This document shows positions 63,362 to 64,000 of a DNA stretch of 64,000 nt, piece by piece. Numbering within the stretch: position 1 is the stretch's first letter; every line of letters starts with the position of its first letter. The translations under genes and the position numbers were made by a program. The DNA is taken from NCBI GenBank assembly GCA_001695595.3, contig MBPM02000057.1, positions 186,001 to 250,000 of the forward strand, written 5' to 3'. The stretch is from Plasmopara viticola. Lineage: Eukaryota; Oomycota; Peronosporomycetes; Peronosporales; Peronosporaceae. The notes beneath the pieces are model-generated. The model was not told the origin of the DNA. It did not search any database and worked only from the letters and a program-made list of their open reading frames with translations.

Positions 63362-64000
63362 ACAATTATGTCGGTAACATTCACTAATCGCATGCTTAGG
63401 CCGAACAAGGTAGCCTTAGCACGATCGAGAAGGAGATCTTGGTCCTTTCGTGAATCCTGAACGTGCATACAATCCAATACCCTAGCTGTATTTCTATATA
63501 TTTTCCGATTGATTGATCCTCAGTGAACATGTAACAACTGAGCCACTTCAAAGTCCTTACGAGACCTTAAAATTGAGAAGTTGTCAGGGGCGAGAAAACT
63601 CCATTAAAGACGTTTGCAGTAAGCATTATTCGTGAGAACATCTGAACTTGATCTGACTTCATGAAAGCGAGTCGACGAGCACGGGCTGCTCTTTAACTTG
63701 TTATGAAATCTAACGACAGTTGTGTTTAAAATATATATAGCTGGTGGTACACAATGATCTCTATCGAGTTATTCTGCAATGCGATCGCGTGAGTATGGCT
63801 GTCAGATAGGCGACATTGACCACTTTGAAACCCGCCTTGTTCTACCTAGAACGAGATCTATAATCTTTTTATTATGATGGGGGTTCTTCTCCTTCTGGTT
63901 ATTGCGGCAATGCTCGATTAGAAATTTTACAGAGGGTCTTCAGCAACCTTTAGCGGACGGTCTAGGTCCTGCCCGCTGATATTTGTGATAAAATCGCTGC
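63362..64000. other. No gene seen
   Basis: AT-rich sequence to the window end. No coding signal or repeat boundary found. Confidence 0.4.

Noticed and set aside
1..64000. CRISPR arrays, operons, rRNA genes
   Set aside because: No regularly spaced repeats, no Shine-Dalgarno-led gene strings and no recognisable rRNA segments; the sequence is eukaryotic nuclear DNA.

Overview
The window reads as nuclear DNA of an oomycete, probably a Peronosporaceae species (downy mildew or Phytophthora relative). This rests on short spliceosomal introns (59-81 bp), housekeeping genes packed 40-60 bp apart in small islands, and long stretches of decayed transposons between them. The species cannot be fixed from the sequence alone.

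Gene islands. Island 1 (7.9-12.1 kb) has four tightly packed genes: an unrecognised two-exon gene (-), an equilibrative nucleoside transporter (+), a tRNA-splicing endonuclease SEN2-type catalytic subunit (-) and cyclin L with an RS tail (+). Island 2 (48.0-50.0 kb) holds a convergent pair: the TRAPP subunit TRAPPC2L (+, three exons) and the ribosome-rescue factor Pelota/Dom34 (-, four exons, one apparently a GC-AG intron). Island 3 is split between 30.7-33.1 kb and 52.8-57.7 kb. It encodes three paralogues of a coiled-coil family I do not recognise, which share a module of about 80 residues centred on IPVPLFPGE. One paralogue has three copies of the module, one of them interrupted by an in-frame TGA where the other copies allow a Trp.

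Transposons. There are two internally deleted copies of one LINE (6.3-7.5 and 22.6-22.9 kb), three decayed copies of one MULE family (12.5, 29.1 and 46.4 kb), two decayed Ty3/Gypsy chromoviruses (33.8-35.3 and 50.2-51.3 kb), a nearly full-length Ty1/Copia element with both LTRs (59.0-63.4 kb) and a foldback MITE-like element (33.4-33.6 kb).

The most unusual content is a set of decayed virus-like genes. At 17.6-21.6 kb there are capsid-like fragments, a fibre-like protein ending in a Peptidase_S74 chaperone domain, and an adenain-type cysteine protease. At 24.9-25.9 kb there is a short-protein block resembling small proteins of large and mid-size DNA viruses. At 35.9-37.5 kb there are a minor-capsid-like fragment and a tyrosine recombinase. 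Together they look like one or more endogenous Polinton-like / Maverick-like viruses of a protist, now broken by stops, frameshifts and transposon insertions. A restriction-endonuclease-fold (Uma2-like) pseudogene and a WD40 fossil resembling a flagellar protein lie between them at 23.3-24.8 kb.

The remaining tens of kilobases (1-6.3, 14-17.5, 37.5-46.4 kb and others) contain no gene I can support. They look like old repeat sequence.
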